This document shows positions 1 through 8,714 of a stretch of 64,000 bases of DNA, piece by piece (the stretch's first letter is position 1; every line of letters starts with the position of its first letter). This stretch comes from Bacteroidaceae bacterium (GTDB taxonomy: Bacteria > Bacteroidota > Bacteroidia > Bacteroidales > Bacteroidaceae). A program made the position numbers and the translations under genes. Location: contig JAFRTJ010000006.1 of the NCBI GenBank assembly GCA_017427185.1, positions 1 to 64,000 of the forward strand, in the 5' to 3' direction. The notes beneath the pieces are model-generated. The model was given only the letters and a program-made list of their open reading frames with translations. It did not search any database and had not been told where the DNA came from.

Positions 1-132
1 GTCATGGAAGGAACGGTCAACAAAATCAAGGCTGTGAAAAGAGCCATGTACAACAGGGCCAACGTAGAGATCTTGAGGGCAAAACTTATATACGGAGGAA
101 ATAAAATGAACTGGAGTTACCACCTAAATTGA
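1..132 (+). CDS. ISL3-like transposase, C-terminal end (partial)
   Basis: Reading frame 1 is open from the window edge to a TGA at 130-132, giving 43 residues that begin VMEGTVNKIKAVKRAMYNR. A Glu-Gly-x-x-Asn-Lys-Ile-Lys-x-x-Lys-Arg stretch followed by an Asn/Arg-Ala-Asn-x-x-x-Leu-Arg motif is typical of the extreme C-terminus of ISL3-family transposases, close to the last catalytic Glu of the DDE domain. The stop codon lies inside the terminal inverted repeat at 110-141, as expected for the right end of a compact insertion sequence. The rest of the element lies to the left of the window. The family call rests on a short piece. Confidence 0.7.
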   Translation, partial: VMEGTVNKIKAVKRAMYNRANVEILRAKLIYGGNKMNWSYHLN

Positions 133-141
133 CGCAGAACC
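110..141. repeat. Right inverted repeat of the ISL3-like element
   Basis: These 32 bases match, in reverse complement, the 32 bases at 2092-2123 with one mismatch. Read outward, the element starts GGTTCTGCGTCAATTTAGG, and a GG start suits ISL3 termini. The repeat contains the transposase stop codon on the plus strand. On the minus strand it supplies the last codons and stop of the interrupted gene at 124-1893. No 8-bp target duplication is visible between the flanks of the two termini, so they do not simply bracket one intact element. Confidence 0.75.
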
Positions 142-1893
142 CCTTTTTCTCAGATTCTTGTTCTTGATTCCCAGTTCGTCTGCCCTCTTGCTGGATTTCA
201 GGTGCTTGCCCCAGTAGCCCTTTGTATAGGGGCGTGTGTAGCCTCTGTTATTGTTTGAGTTGTAGCTTACCCTGTCATCCTCATAGCCCATCCTGGAATA
301 GAAGTTGTCCGTGTATTCGCTTGTATTTGGAACCAGGGAAGATTTGTAGGTATGCACGGCACCCGTCATCAATTGCGACTGTTCTGCCGGATGGACTATT
401 TCCCCTTCTCCCTTCACCGCCATCTCGCGCCAGTTATATCTGCGCCATCCTTGGGTCATCATCAGCAGGTCGAGGGCCTGGCGGTGCTCCTCGTCGTCCT
501 TCTCGAAATACCATCCGGGGTTGGGCACGAATCCTCGGATCTCGCTGGAGAGGAGCATCTCGGTCAGGATGTTTCCGTTGTCGAAATTCTTTCTTTGGCT
601 GGCGCTGTCAAACACGGATAAGGAGATGGATACTCCGGAATCTCCCTTCCCCAAGGTGGAAGCAATGCCCAACTCTATCTTCTCGTTTGGCTTGTACTCC
701 GTCTTGCCGCATTTCAGCGTTATCGGGGCTTTTCTCGTTTCGTCTTTCATGACAAAGAAGAGCCGGTCAGCATACACTCTTCCCCCCTCGTCAAACACGG
801 TGACTTGATGAACGCCTGCCTGCAAGGCTGATTCCTGCAGGATTAGTTCTCCCTTTGGAAGTTCGTCCAACGGATGGAACGCCGCAAGCCTACCCTCGTG
901 CATCACAGAGATTCCTATAGAGTTAGATGCCAGATTATCTGAGATGTCCAGCTTGACACACCATAGATTCTCAGCGCGAGTAACTTTCATGGCTACGCCT
1001 GACGTTTCCTTGGCCTTGAGCTTTTGGCGGACAGTAAGACCGTCATCTGAAGTAAAAGTACACGAGTATGACTTTCCCCATTGTGGGGTTATCGTGAACA
1101 CACCCCTTCCCCTGTTTATCGTCCTGACAGACTGGCCGGCTACCTTGAGTGTGCCAGACAGGCACTTCCCGTCAGACATGGCTGCCTCGAAAGCAACTCT
1201 GCATTCCTTGCCTGCCACCAATTGTCCGCCCTCGGGGAAAAGAGTCAGAACGGGTTGGGCAGGTTCGTCGATACTGGAGTCACGATATTTGACAAGGGGC
1301 CGCAAGGTCATGTTGTCGGCATATTCACCCGGACGCTGAGGCTTGTCGTAAACGGGGAACACACGGCTGTAAAGTTTCTCGTAGTCGCGGAAATATTCCT
1401 GTGAACACGTCTTGTTGAAAAACCATTGGTTCACGATCTTCATGTGCGGATGCTCATATTCGCCCCAATTCAGTTGCCAGCGGGTGTAGGCCCGCAACTC
1501 ATAGAACCCTGCGAACATTGTGGGGTTTCCCCTGAGCACGAAGCGGCCGTTTCCCTTGCCTCCCTTCATTTCTACGAGTTTCCGTTCCACCAGATAGCCG
1601 TCATTGTTGAGTAGTTCCACATACAATATCCGACTCATGTTTGATGGTTGACCAGTGTTGGTCTGGCGTGTGTAGGCAGCAAACCAGATGGTGTCGCCCA
1701 GGAAGTAGCAGGTGTTGTCCATATGGACGTATACCTTTTCCTGGGGGATGGTCTTGCCAAAGGCGGTGAGGCGGTCGGCATATGAATATAGATATCCTGT
1801 ATCTTTTGCATCTTTAGCCGTGATTCTTGTCGGAATGCAGGTAATTATAATGCAAATAAATTCAGGCAGGAAAAAACTGAGAAATAACTTCAT
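124..1893 (-). pseudogene. MG2-domain outer-surface protein truncated by the IS
   Basis: The 589-residue product starts with a hydrophobic signal-like segment (about residues 2-26). It then has the conserved start of Bacteroidota MG2/macroglobulin-like proteins (EKVYVHMDNTCYFLGDTIWF, about residues 53-72), followed by beta-sandwich-like sequence and a conserved Gln-Gly-Trp-Arg-Arg-Tyr segment near residue 480. In this family the chain usually continues for a further 200-300 residues, often into a TonB-plug-like domain. Here the last residues (about GSASI) and the stop come from the inverted repeat of the adjacent IS, so the 3' part has been separated from the gene. A TAnnTTTG box at 2001-2008 lies upstream. 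Function of the family is not settled; export or surface assembly is a guess. Confidence 0.75.
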
Positions 1894-2000
1894 GTCTATT
1901 TTCTTGATGATTCTTTTGCTTTAATTATCGATTTTTTGTTTCTCTGCCCCTAAAGACGTAAGAACAGTAAAAAATGTAACACGAAAAAGAGTTTTTTTTG

Positions 2001-2008
2001 CAAAAATA
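2001..2008 (-). promoter_or_regulatory. -7 box (TATTTTTG) for the truncated MG2 gene
   Basis: The minus strand reads TATTTTTG, matching the Bacteroidota -7 consensus TAnnTTTG, about 108 bases before the start codon at 1893. No clear -33 TTTG was fixed. Confidence 0.4.
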
Positions 2009-2017
2009 ATTGTTTCT

Positions 2018-2030
2018 TTGACGCAGATCC
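2018..2030. repeat. Partial IS terminus
   Basis: Thirteen bases (TTGACGCAGATCC) match the outer end of the IS repeat at 129-141 with one mismatch and in the same orientation. Too short to prove origin, but unlikely by chance so near two longer copies. Confidence 0.4.
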
Positions 2031-2091
2031 GCTGTGGATGCGTATTTATGATGAACATACAGATACATACAGATGTTTTCAGAAAAATTCT

Positions 2092-2123
2092 GGTTCTGCG
2101 TCAATTTAGGTGGTAATTCCAGT
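2092..2123. repeat. Orphan IS terminal inverted repeat
   Basis: This is the inverted copy (31 of 32 bases) of the repeat at 110-141. No transposase sequence follows it: the next feature, nine bases to the right, is the stop codon of an unrelated gene. It is either the left end of a deleted IS copy or the scar of an imprecise excision. It points toward its mate, so the two termini enclose the truncated MG2 gene. Confidence 0.7.
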
Positions 2124-2132
2124 CGCAGAAAG

Positions 2133-2843
2133 CTATGGCTCAGTAGTCATGGGGGCTTCCACTTTTACCTGATAGAGCATTTCGGGCAGATGGAAATCTG
2201 CTTTCTCGCGCTCCGTCCTGAGCAGCGAGTACCAGACCACGTTTTCAGGTCCGTCGAAGTCGGCTCTGAACACTCCCATATAGAACCCGTTCAGAGGAAT
2301 CCCCAGCTGCATCATCTCTATCGTGGAGAGCCTTCCAGCAACAATGTACTTTCGTGCTTCCACGACCGTTTCAATCTGCAACGTGCAAAAACTCCAGTCA
2401 TAATCGAACTGGCGGTAATAGTGGGTGACATAATCCAAGGCTCTCCCAGCGGGATCGATTTCCATGCAGTAGTAGGTCTCCATTCCTGGAGTGGTAGAGA
2501 GGAATATTTCTGCACGGTCTTCGTTGCATACATCCAGTTTCTTCAGGAAGGGTTCCTGTAGCGTGATGGTCTGGTCGGGAACCTGGAACTTAAAGTAGAA
2601 ATAGTGGGGCGAGAGGTAGCATTGGAATTCGGTCTCGTCCTGCTTGTCGCCACTCCAAGGTGCGCAGAAGGATTTCTGTATGGGCACCTTGTCCCACACT
2701 GTGGCAGTAATGATACTTCCAGTGTCTGGCTCTGCCGTTTGGCAGGTCATGACGAACTCGGTGGATTGGCTTTCAAGACTTTCGTTTGTGCAAGCGGCAA
2801 AAGCAATGGTTGCCAGCAAAAAAAGGAGGGCTGTTTGTTTCAT
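2133..2843 (-). CDS. CBM9-like carbohydrate-binding lipoprotein
   Basis: The start at 2843 (MKQTALLFLLATIAFAAC) gives a lipoprotein signal with Cys after FAA, so the protein probably sits in an outer or periplasmic membrane leaflet. The mature part resembles the family 9 carbohydrate-binding (DOMON-like) fold seen in Bacteroidota: an early Val-Trp-Asp-Lys-Val-Pro segment, a His-Tyr-Phe-Tyr-Phe-Lys-Phe strand, an Arg-Ala-Glu-Ile-Phe-Leu-Ser strand, and a late Asn-Val-Val-Trp-Tyr-Ser strand. An ORF start further upstream (2867) would put extra residues before the signal and is less likely. It follows the M23 gene by 41 bases, so it may be the last gene of the hpt-adk-obg strand run. Ligand unknown. 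Confidence 0.65.
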   Translation of the reverse strand: MKQTALLFLLATIAFAACTNESLESQSTEFVMTCQTAEPDTGSIITATVWDKVPIQKSFCAPWSGDKQDETEFQCYLSPHYFYFKFQVPDQTITLQEPFLKKLDVCNEDRAEIFLSTTPGMETYYCMEIDPAGRALDYVTHYYRQFDYDWSFCTLQIETVVEARKYIVAGRLSTIEMMQLGIPLNGFYMGVFRADFDGPENVVWYSLLRTEREKADFHLPEMLYQVKVEAPMTTEP

Positions 2844-2884
2844 GAGGTATATGAGAATTGGAAACACTGATTCCTGGGATTTGC

Positions 2885-3511
2885 TTACCTGGGGCTTACA
2901 CTGATTTTCAGTGTGCCGTTGGGTTGCTTTGTGAAGACTATCACTTCCTTCTTTATGGCGTGGTTGGGATGGTCGAAGATTTGGCTGCTGTCGAAGGCTT
3001 TGCCTTTCACCCGTGTCTCGAAATGAAGATGCTCAGTGGTGGCCCTGCCTGTTCTGCCTGTCAGGGCAATTGCTTCCCCTGCTTGTATCCATTGCCCCAC
3101 TTTGACCAGATTCTTGGTGTTGTGGCTGTACAGCGTTTCCAAGCCGTTGGCATGACGCATGACGATACAGTTGCCGTAGCCAAAATGTGGTGCACTCAGG
3201 ATGACTTCGCCAGGGAAGGCTGCACGGATGGTGTCATTGGGCTTGGTCTTGATGTCTGTTCCCCCATGATGGCGAGCTCCTCCATAAGGGCTGATGACTT
3301 TCCCGTCGGGAAGCGGATAGCACCATTCTTCCACTGCGTAGTTGGCAAAGTTGATGGAGAATTGATTGGTGTTTGCAAAGGGATCCTTGGCAGCTTCCAC
3401 CTTCAGGGTCTGCCATTCGTCGATGTCAGCCACCTCGTCGTCTTGAGTATAGGCAGGAGAAGAGAGAAGGCAGATTGCCAGAAAGCAGGATAGTTGTCGT
3501 TTGAGTTTCAT
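2885..3511 (-). CDS. M23 family metallopeptidase, secreted
   Basis: 208 residues with a signal peptide (cleavage near PAYTQ, residue about 23). The LytM/M23 zinc site is visible: His82 and Asp86 in HHGGTDI, and His161/His163 in HLHFE. Between them lies the family core with Gly-Tyr-Gly-Asn and a Tyr-Ser-His segment. M23 enzymes with all ligands cleave peptide cross-bridges of peptidoglycan. The start codon overlaps the stop of pgeF by four bases (ATGA), so the two genes are probably translationally coupled; both touch cell-wall quality or remodelling. The substrate bond cannot be told from sequence. Confidence 0.88.
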   Translation of the reverse strand: MKLKRQLSCFLAICLLSSPAYTQDDEVADIDEWQTLKVEAAKDPFANTNQFSINFANYAVEEWCYPLPDGKVISPYGGARHHGGTDIKTKPNDTIRAAFPGEVILSAPHFGYGNCIVMRHANGLETLYSHNTKNLVKVGQWIQAGEAIALTGRTGRATTEHLHFETRVKGKAFDSSQIFDHPNHAIKKEVIVFTKQPNGTLKISVSPR

Positions 3512-4152
3512 GAGCGTATCATTATTCCGTTAAGGTTTCGTCCCGTGTTGATGGTTTCACGTCGGGCACTATAGAATTTGTCGGGATTATGATATGTGCA
3601 AAGTCCCGCCACATGGATGTCATAAATCCCATTCTCTTCCAGCAGCCAGCGGTTGGCTTCCCACAGGTCGATGTGCCATCGCTGGTATTTCCTTGCAATC
3701 CGTTGCATCGGAAAACCTGCCTCATGGAAAGCATCGTAGACCTCGTTGCCAACCTCGAAGGCTTGGAGGGAGATGCCAGGACCTATGATTGCATGAAGAT
3801 TCTCTGGACGCGACTGCATCTTTCCGATGGCCTTGGATACAATCCGGGCAACTGTTCCCCGCCATCCGGCATGTATTGCCGCGATGATTCTTTCCTGAGA
3901 ATCATAAACGAGAACGGGTATGCAGTCGGCTGTCTTTACGCAGAGGCAAAGGTCTGGCTTACTCGTGATGACGGCGTCTGTATTTTCGGGCCGACCAGCT
4001 TGGTTGACCCATAGCACATGGTCAGAGTGAGTCTGTCGGGGAAGTCCCAACTCTTCCATTCCAAGTCCCAGGTCTTCCACCGATGCGTCGCGACCTGTGG
4101 TGAAGGCAAGCAACCATTCGGGAGTGTCGTAGACCAGAATGTTATCCTTCAT
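3508..4152 (-). CDS. pgeF: Peptidoglycan editing factor / YfiH-type purine nucleoside phosphorylase
   Basis: I chose the ATG at 4152 ([13 protein letters not shown]), giving 214 residues; an upstream extension to 4338 only translates the obg 3' end in another frame. The YfiH/Cu-oxidase_4 zinc motifs are present: His in RQTHSD, Cys in [10 protein letters not shown], and His in AIHAGWRGT, followed by IGPGI. E. coli YfiH prevents mis-incorporation of serine into peptidoglycan, and related proteins have purine nucleoside phosphorylase activity. The start overlaps the obg stop by 11 bases and its stop overlaps the M23 start. Confidence 0.9.
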   Translation of the reverse strand: MKDNILVYDTPEWLLAFTTGRDASVEDLGLGMEELGLPRQTHSDHVLWVNQAGRPENTDAVITSKPDLCLCVKTADCIPVLVYDSQERIIAAIHAGWRGTVARIVSKAIGKMQSRPENLHAIIGPGISLQAFEVGNEVYDAFHEAGFPMQRIARKYQRWHIDLWEANRWLLEENGIYDIHVAGLCTYHNPDKFYSARRETINTGRNLNGIMIRS

Positions 4153-5314
4153 CGTCTTCGTACTCGAAATCCTCCAGATCTTCAATGTCCTCGATATCTT
4201 CCTCGTCGACGAATGAGACATCATCCTCGTCCATATCCTCGAGTTCCTGTTGCAGGAGGGCAAGGTTCTTGTTGCGGTGAACAATTGTTTCCTGTTGGGT
4301 AATGGCCTGCAACTTGTTGCTCTCGCTATTGAGGGCATGCCACAGGGTATCTTTCAGCTCTGTAATGCCTTGATTGGTCACTGCGCTGATAAAGACATGG
4401 GGCAGGTCTTCGGGAAGATCCTCGGAAAGCATCTGTATCAGTTCCTCGTCGAGCAGATCACTCTTGGTGATGGCCAATATCCGTTGCTTGTCCAACAATT
4501 CAGGGTTGAAAGTCCCGACTTCGTTAAGTAGAATCTCATACTCCTTTCTGATGTTGTCTGTGTCTCCAGGTACCAAGAAAAGAAGCAGGCTGTTCCGCTC
4601 GATGTGGCGCAGGAACCTGAGTCCCAAGCCTTTACCTTCCGATGCTCCCTCGATGATGCCTGGGATGTCTGCCATCACGAAGGATTGCCCATCGCGATAC
4701 GATACGATGCCCAAGCTGGGTTCCATCGTGGTGAACGGATAGTCCGCAATTTTGGGGCGTGCTGATGACACGGAGTTCAGCAATGTACTCTTGCCAGCAT
4801 TCGGGAAGCCCACAAGACCCACATCGGCCAGGAGTTTCAACTCGAGGATGACCGTGAGTTCTCGCATGGGTTCACCTGGTTGGGCATAACGGGGAGCCTG
4901 GTTGGTCGCTGTGCGGAAATTCCAGTTTCCCAATCCGCCTCGCCCTCCCTGAAGCAGCATGACTACCTGTCCATCTTCAGTGACATCACAGATGTATTGT
5001 CCGTTTTCCGCATTGTAGACTACCGTTCCGCAAGGGACATCGATGTAGCGGTCGTTACCATTCGCTCCTGTGCTGCGGCTCTTTCCTCCATTCCCTCCGT
5101 GTCCGGCAAAGACGTGACGCTCATAACGAAGATGGAGCAATGTCCAGTAGTTGTGGTTGCCACGCAGGTACACGTGACCGCCTCTGCCTCCATCGCCTCC
5201 ATCCGGACCTCCATTGGGAACGTATTTGGCACGATGCATGTGCGCGCTGCCCCGTCCGCCCTTTCCCGAGCGGCAGCATATCTTCACGTAGTCTACAAAA
5301 TTGGATTCTGCCAT
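4142..5314 (-). CDS. obg: Obg GTPase, ribosome assembly
   Basis: 390 residues with the glycine-rich Obg fold at the N-terminus ([15 protein letters not shown], about residues 17-31) and the G domain from about residue 165. G1 is GFPNAGKS, G3 is [10 protein letters not shown], and G4 TKSD. The C-terminus is a very acidic tail of about 35 residues rather than a structured OCT domain. Obg acts in late 50S assembly and the stringent response. It starts one base after the adk stop codon, so both are read from one message. Confidence 0.97.
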   Translation of the reverse strand: MAESNFVDYVKICCRSGKGGRGSAHMHRAKYVPNGGPDGGDGGRGGHVYLRGNHNYWTLLHLRYERHVFAGHGGNGGKSRSTGANGNDRYIDVPCGTVVYNAENGQYICDVTEDGQVVMLLQGGRGGLGNWNFRTATNQAPRYAQPGEPMRELTVILELKLLADVGLVGFPNAGKSTLLNSVSSARPKIADYPFTTMEPSLGIVSYRDGQSFVMADIPGIIEGASEGKGLGLRFLRHIERNSLLLFLVPGDTDNIRKEYEILLNEVGTFNPELLDKQRILAITKSDLLDEELIQMLSEDLPEDLPHVFISAVTNQGITELKDTLWHALNSESNKLQAITQQETIVHRNKNLALLQQELEDMDEDDVSFVDEEDIEDIEDLEDFEYEDDEG

Positions 5315-5893
5315 TTAGTTCTTTGAGTCGATCAGTGCGTAGATGGCTTCCAGCATTGCTTCCTTGGAAGGATTGTCTGCCCAGCGGCACACGTTGCGCA
5401 GGCCTTCTTTCTCGAACCATTCAGAAAGAGGAGCCGTCTGATTGTGATAAACCTCGAAACGTTTCTTGATTGTTTCCTCGTTGTCATCTGCCCGCCCCTG
5501 CTCCTTGGCACGTTTCAAGAGACGGGCCATCAGGATATCTTCCTCGACAACCAGCTCAATCATCATGCCCATATCGTGGCCACGTTTTGCCAGCATTTCT
5601 TTCAAAGCCTCAGCTTGAGCAATCGTGCGAGGGAAACCGTCGAAGATCACACCTTTACCAGCAGGTTGTGCATCGTAGGTCTTAGCCAGGATGTCAATCA
5701 TCAGCTCATCAGGAATCAGCTGTCCGTTGTCGATATAGCCTTTTGCAATCTTGCCAAGTTCTGTGCTGTTCTTGATTTCGGCACGCAATACGTCACCAGT
5801 GCTGATGTGCCCCATGCCATATTTCTCTACGATACTGTCACTATAGGTTCCCTTTCCACTTCCGGGGGCACCAAAAATAATGATATTTTTCAT
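5315..5893 (-). CDS. adk: Adenylate kinase
   Basis: 192 residues starting MKNIIIFGAPGSGKGTYSD with the P-loop GAPGSGKGT. Further family marks are STGDVLRAEI, DGFPRTIAQA, and a short LID between about residues 125 and 140 without the Cys zinc cluster. It converts ATP plus AMP to two ADP. The gene sits between hpt and obg on the same strand, 46 bases after hpt, a purine-nucleotide pairing common in this phylum. Confidence 0.96.
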   Translation of the reverse strand: MKNIIIFGAPGSGKGTYSDSIVEKYGMGHISTGDVLRAEIKNSTELGKIAKGYIDNGQLIPDELMIDILAKTYDAQPAGKGVIFDGFPRTIAQAEALKEMLAKRGHDMGMMIELVVEEDILMARLLKRAKEQGRADDNEETIKKRFEVYHNQTAPLSEWFEKEGLRNVCRWADNPSKEAMLEAIYALIDSKN

Positions 5894-5939
5894 AATCTCT
5901 CCTTCTTAATACCTAAAATTATTATTTACTCTTTTTACC

Positions 5940-6476
5940 TTATTGCAGCAGTGTATAGATGTCTTTCGTGTTTCGTCCGTAGCCGTCGTAATCCAGTCCG
6001 TATCCCACAATGAAATCATTGGGAATCTCGAAACAGCAATATCGGATATCCAAATTGACCTGCAGCTTGCCAGGTTTGAGCAAGAGGGTGCAAATGTCGA
6101 TGCTGCTTGGATTCTGCTTCTTCAAAGTGTCCAGCAAGTGGGCCATCGTGAGACCTGTATCAACGATATCCTCCACGATGATTACGTGGCGGTCAGTAAT
6201 GTTGACATTCAATCCGATAAGTTCACGAATGGATCCGGAAGAGTTGACTCCTTGATAGGAGGCGAGTTTGACGAAACATATCTCGCAGGGAATGTTCATC
6301 TCACGGAGCAAATCTGCAGAAAAGATGAACGAGCCGTTCAACACTGACAGAAAGACTGGATTCTTACCTGCGTATTCTTGATTGATTTTGTTAGCAATAA
6401 CCTTAACCCTTTCCTGAATCTTGGATTCTGGAATGGAGATTCTGAAGGTTTTGTCCTTGACTTGGATGGTATCCAT
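5940..6476 (-). CDS. hpt: Hypoxanthine phosphoribosyltransferase
   Basis: 178 residues with the type I phosphoribosyltransferase PRPP motif VIIVEDIVDTGLT (about residues 98-110), an early SVLNGSFIF loop, and a YGLDYDGYGR segment near the end that is typical of bacterial Hpt. It salvages hypoxanthine and guanine to IMP and GMP. First gene of the minus-strand run hpt-adk-obg-pgeF-M23; a TAnnTTTG box lies 28 bases upstream. Confidence 0.95.
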   Translation of the reverse strand: MDTIQVKDKTFRISIPESKIQERVKVIANKINQEYAGKNPVFLSVLNGSFIFSADLLREMNIPCEICFVKLASYQGVNSSGSIRELIGLNVNITDRHVIIVEDIVDTGLTMAHLLDTLKKQNPSSIDICTLLLKPGKLQVNLDIRYCCFEIPNDFIVGYGLDYDGYGRNTKDIYTLLQ

Positions 6477-6500
6477 TTATCTGAGTTTGTCAAAAAAACG

Positions 6501-6660
6501 ATGCAAAGTTAAGAAAAAAACGAGTGCAGAACAAAAGAAATCCATTTCTTTTTTATGCCGAGTGCCAGTAAGTTCACGACTTGAATGCGAAGTTACGAAA
6601 AAATGAGTGCCGAACAGAATAATTTGGGCTATTTCGAGTGATAGTAACTTCGACAGAGTC
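6501..6660. repeat. Imperfect tandem duplication with palindromic ends
   Basis: Two units of about 75-84 bases begin at 6501 and 6585. Both contain ATGC-R-AAGTTA, a run of A, GAGTGC-N-GAACA, and later CGAGTG with AGTAA-N-TTC. In the second unit the ends form a perfect 9-bp inverted repeat, CGAAGTTAC at 6588-6596 and GTAACTTCG at 6644-6652. The 280-base gap between hpt and the dehydratase gene otherwise shows only promoter boxes; the open frame on the minus strand here is low-complexity and not convincing as a gene. Confidence 0.5.
6504..6511 (-). promoter_or_regulatory. -7 box (TAACTTTG) of hpt
   Basis: The minus strand reads TAACTTTG, matching TAnnTTTG, 28 bases before the hpt ATG. It lies at the edge of a duplicated element (6501-6660). 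Confidence 0.6.
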
Positions 6661-6744
6661 ATAGTTACGAAAAAAAGAATTAAAATCTGAGTATTAGGCT
6701 GAAAAACTTTCTGTTTTCTGGTGCTAAGATTCATCGAAAAGCAT

Positions 6745-6752
6745 TATCTTTG
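6745..6752 (+). promoter_or_regulatory. -7 box (TATCTTTG) of the nnrD operon
   Basis: TATCTTTG matches the -7 consensus and ends four bases before the ATG at 6757. If transcription starts at the usual distance the message would be leaderless or nearly so. Confidence 0.55.
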
Positions 6753-6756
6753 CAGT

Positions 6757-7620
6757 ATGATATGCCCAGAACCTGTCAATTTGGATTTAAATCGCATGGC
6801 GAAAATCCTCAGGATCCGTCCTGAGGATGCTCACAAAGGAACCATGGGACATGCTCTGCTTGTGGCAGGGAGTTATGGGATGGCTGGGTGTGCCAGCCTG
6901 GCTGCAGAGGCTTGTCTGAGAAGTGGGGCAGGGAAGTTGACCCTGCATACGATTCGGAAGAATCGTGTCATCATGCAGATGAGTGTCCCCGAGGCAATCC
7001 TGCGTTTGGATTCAGGAAAGGAATACCTGTTGGCTTCCATCCAAGACTTATCTCCTTACCAATCTGTCGGAATTGGTCCAGGAATGGGAACCAAAGCATT
7101 GAATTGCCTGAGTAGCTATCTCGAAAAGAGTGAACTTCCGATGGTTCTTGATGCAGATGCATTGAATATGCTGGCGCAGAATCCAGCCTTATTGCGGAAG
7201 CGGAATTACATTCTGACTCCTCATGGGGGGGAGATGCAAAGATTGGCAACGGGTTTTGGACTTGATAGTCAAGACATGCATCAATGTGCTTTCCAGATGG
7301 CTGTAGAGAAACACTGCATTGTTGTGCTGAAGGGCCATCATACCGAAATATTCCTCCCTGATACGTCTATCCTAAGATGTCCCAAAGGGAATGCAGGAAT
7401 GGCTACGGCAGGTTCGGGTGATGTGCTGACAGGCATCATTACAGGTCTTCTTGCCCAAGGGTATACGCCCGATGAGGCGGCCGTTTTGGGCGTGTGGCTG
7501 CATGCCGTAGCAGGTGATTATGCAGCAGACAAGATGGGCCAAGAATGCATGTTGGCACGTGACATCATTAGTTTCTTGCCCCAAGCGTTTAAAGAAATAA
7601 TGAAGATAAAGAATATATGA
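6757..7620 (+). CDS. nnrD: ADP/ATP-dependent NAD(P)H-hydrate dehydratase, stand-alone domain
   Basis: 287 residues of ribokinase-like fold. Marks are KGTMGHALLVAGSYGMAG near residue 28, GIGPGMG, VLDADALNML, ILTPHGGE, and the nucleotide-binding NAGMATAGSGDVLTGIITG. It dehydrates the S form of damaged NAD(P)HX. In most bacteria this domain is the C-terminal half of a fusion with the NnrE epimerase; here the chain starts at what would be the linker and no epimerase half is in the 280 bases upstream. The ATG at 6757 is preferred because it follows the -7 box; ATG 6796 is an alternative. Its stop overlaps the next gene's start. Confidence 0.9.
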   Translation: MICPEPVNLDLNRMAKILRIRPEDAHKGTMGHALLVAGSYGMAGCASLAAEACLRSGAGKLTLHTIRKNRVIMQMSVPEAILRLDSGKEYLLASIQDLSPYQSVGIGPGMGTKALNCLSSYLEKSELPMVLDADALNMLAQNPALLRKRNYILTPHGGEMQRLATGFGLDSQDMHQCAFQMAVEKHCIVVLKGHHTEIFLPDTSILRCPKGNAGMATAGSGDVLTGIITGLLAQGYTPDEAAVLGVWLHAVAGDYAADKMGQECMLARDIISFLPQAFKEIMKIKNI

Positions 7621-8684
7621 TGAAAAGATTAATCCTTGCAGGCATGTTCGGCATGAGCCTGCTCAATCTGAATGCACAGACCCAGGTGGATCCTTTTGTG
7701 CCTGGCAGTACGTTGGATGGTATCTGTTATTATCTCCCCAGCACGGCATTGCGTGTGACTGTCGTCGCTGAGAAAACCATTACCAATCCAGGTGATTTCT
7801 GGGTTTATGCTGATAAGTATCTTCGTCTGAAGAATGTGCCACAGGCTCAAAATATCAGTTGGAAAATCAAGAGCATTTCGTTGGAGCCCTTCGGCGTTCC
7901 AGACAAGACTAAGGCTTACAGTGTCAAGTTGAAGAGCAAGACTCTTGCACCCCTGGTCGGCTTGAGCAGGGATGGTATCCTGTTGAGCATCAATACCGAT
8001 GCTCAGGAAGAGACCTTGCCCCCTCTGCCTGAGACTGTGCCCGCTCCTGCCCTCGTAAATCCTCGGAATTATATGACACAAGAGATTCTGTCGGCAGGTG
8101 CGGATTGGAAGATGGCAGAATTGTGCGCACAGGAAATATATGATATTCGCGAGAGCCGTAACGACTTGATTCGTGGCGAAGCTGACAACACCCCCAAGGA
8201 CGGAGCGCAATTGAAGTTGATGCTTGAGCAGTTGTCGGAACAGGAAAAAGCGCTAGAGAGCCTCTTCAGCGGTACGCAGCAGACAAGTACTGAGGTGTTT
8301 TCCTTGAACTATGTTCCGACGAAAGAAACTGACAAGGAGATACTGTTCCGCTTTTCTCAGAAGTTGGGGTTGGTGGATGCTGATGATTTGGCAGGAGATC
8401 CTGTCTATGTCAGCGTAAAAAGCCTGGAGACACTTCCCCAGTCGGTGCAAGATGAGGCTATAGCCAAAAAGAAGGAGAAGATGGAGAAGGGCGTTTATTA
8501 TAATGTTCCTGCGCGCATGGCTATTGCTGTCTTCAATGCTCATCAGGAATTTACCAAGATGGAGACTCCTATGGGCCAATTCGGTGTGGTAGAGATTCTC
8601 TCGAATCTGCTTTTCGACAAGAAGACCAACACTCAAGTCACTTTCTTCCAGAGTACAGGAGGAACAAAGGATGTGATGGAATAA
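7617..8684 (+). CDS. DUF4831 family protein, secreted
   Basis: 355 residues (or one fewer if the second ATG at 7620 is used) with a signal peptide ending near LNLNAQ. The sequence has the DUF4831 layout: a G-x-x-Tyr-Tyr-Leu-Pro segment, an Asp-Phe-Trp-Val-Tyr-Ala-Asp-Lys-Tyr-Leu strand, then a long middle part and a C-terminal half beginning near LVNPRNYMTQEIL. The family is confined largely to Bacteroidota and has no established function. The start overlaps the nnrD stop, so the two are probably coupled, though no shared pathway is obvious. Confidence 0.75.
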   Translation: MMKRLILAGMFGMSLLNLNAQTQVDPFVPGSTLDGICYYLPSTALRVTVVAEKTITNPGDFWVYADKYLRLKNVPQAQNISWKIKSISLEPFGVPDKTKAYSVKLKSKTLAPLVGLSRDGILLSINTDAQEETLPPLPETVPAPALVNPRNYMTQEILSAGADWKMAELCAQEIYDIRESRNDLIRGEADNTPKDGAQLKLMLEQLSEQEKALESLFSGTQQTSTEVFSLNYVPTKETDKEILFRFSQKLGLVDADDLAGDPVYVSVKSLETLPQSVQDEAIAKKKEKMEKGVYYNVPARMAIAVFNAHQEFTKMETPMGQFGVVEILSNLLFDKKTNTQVTFFQSTGGTKDVME

Positions 8685-8714
8685 ACAAGAGTTAATCCTA
8701 AAAATAAATCAGAG

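Noticed and set aside
110..2123. Intact composite transposon
   Set aside because: Only one transposase end is present, the second terminus has no transposase beside it, and no matching target duplication was seen.
6477..6734. Minus-strand open frame of 85 codons before hpt
   Set aside because: Covers the hpt promoter and the duplicated palindromic element; AT-rich composition without coding pattern.
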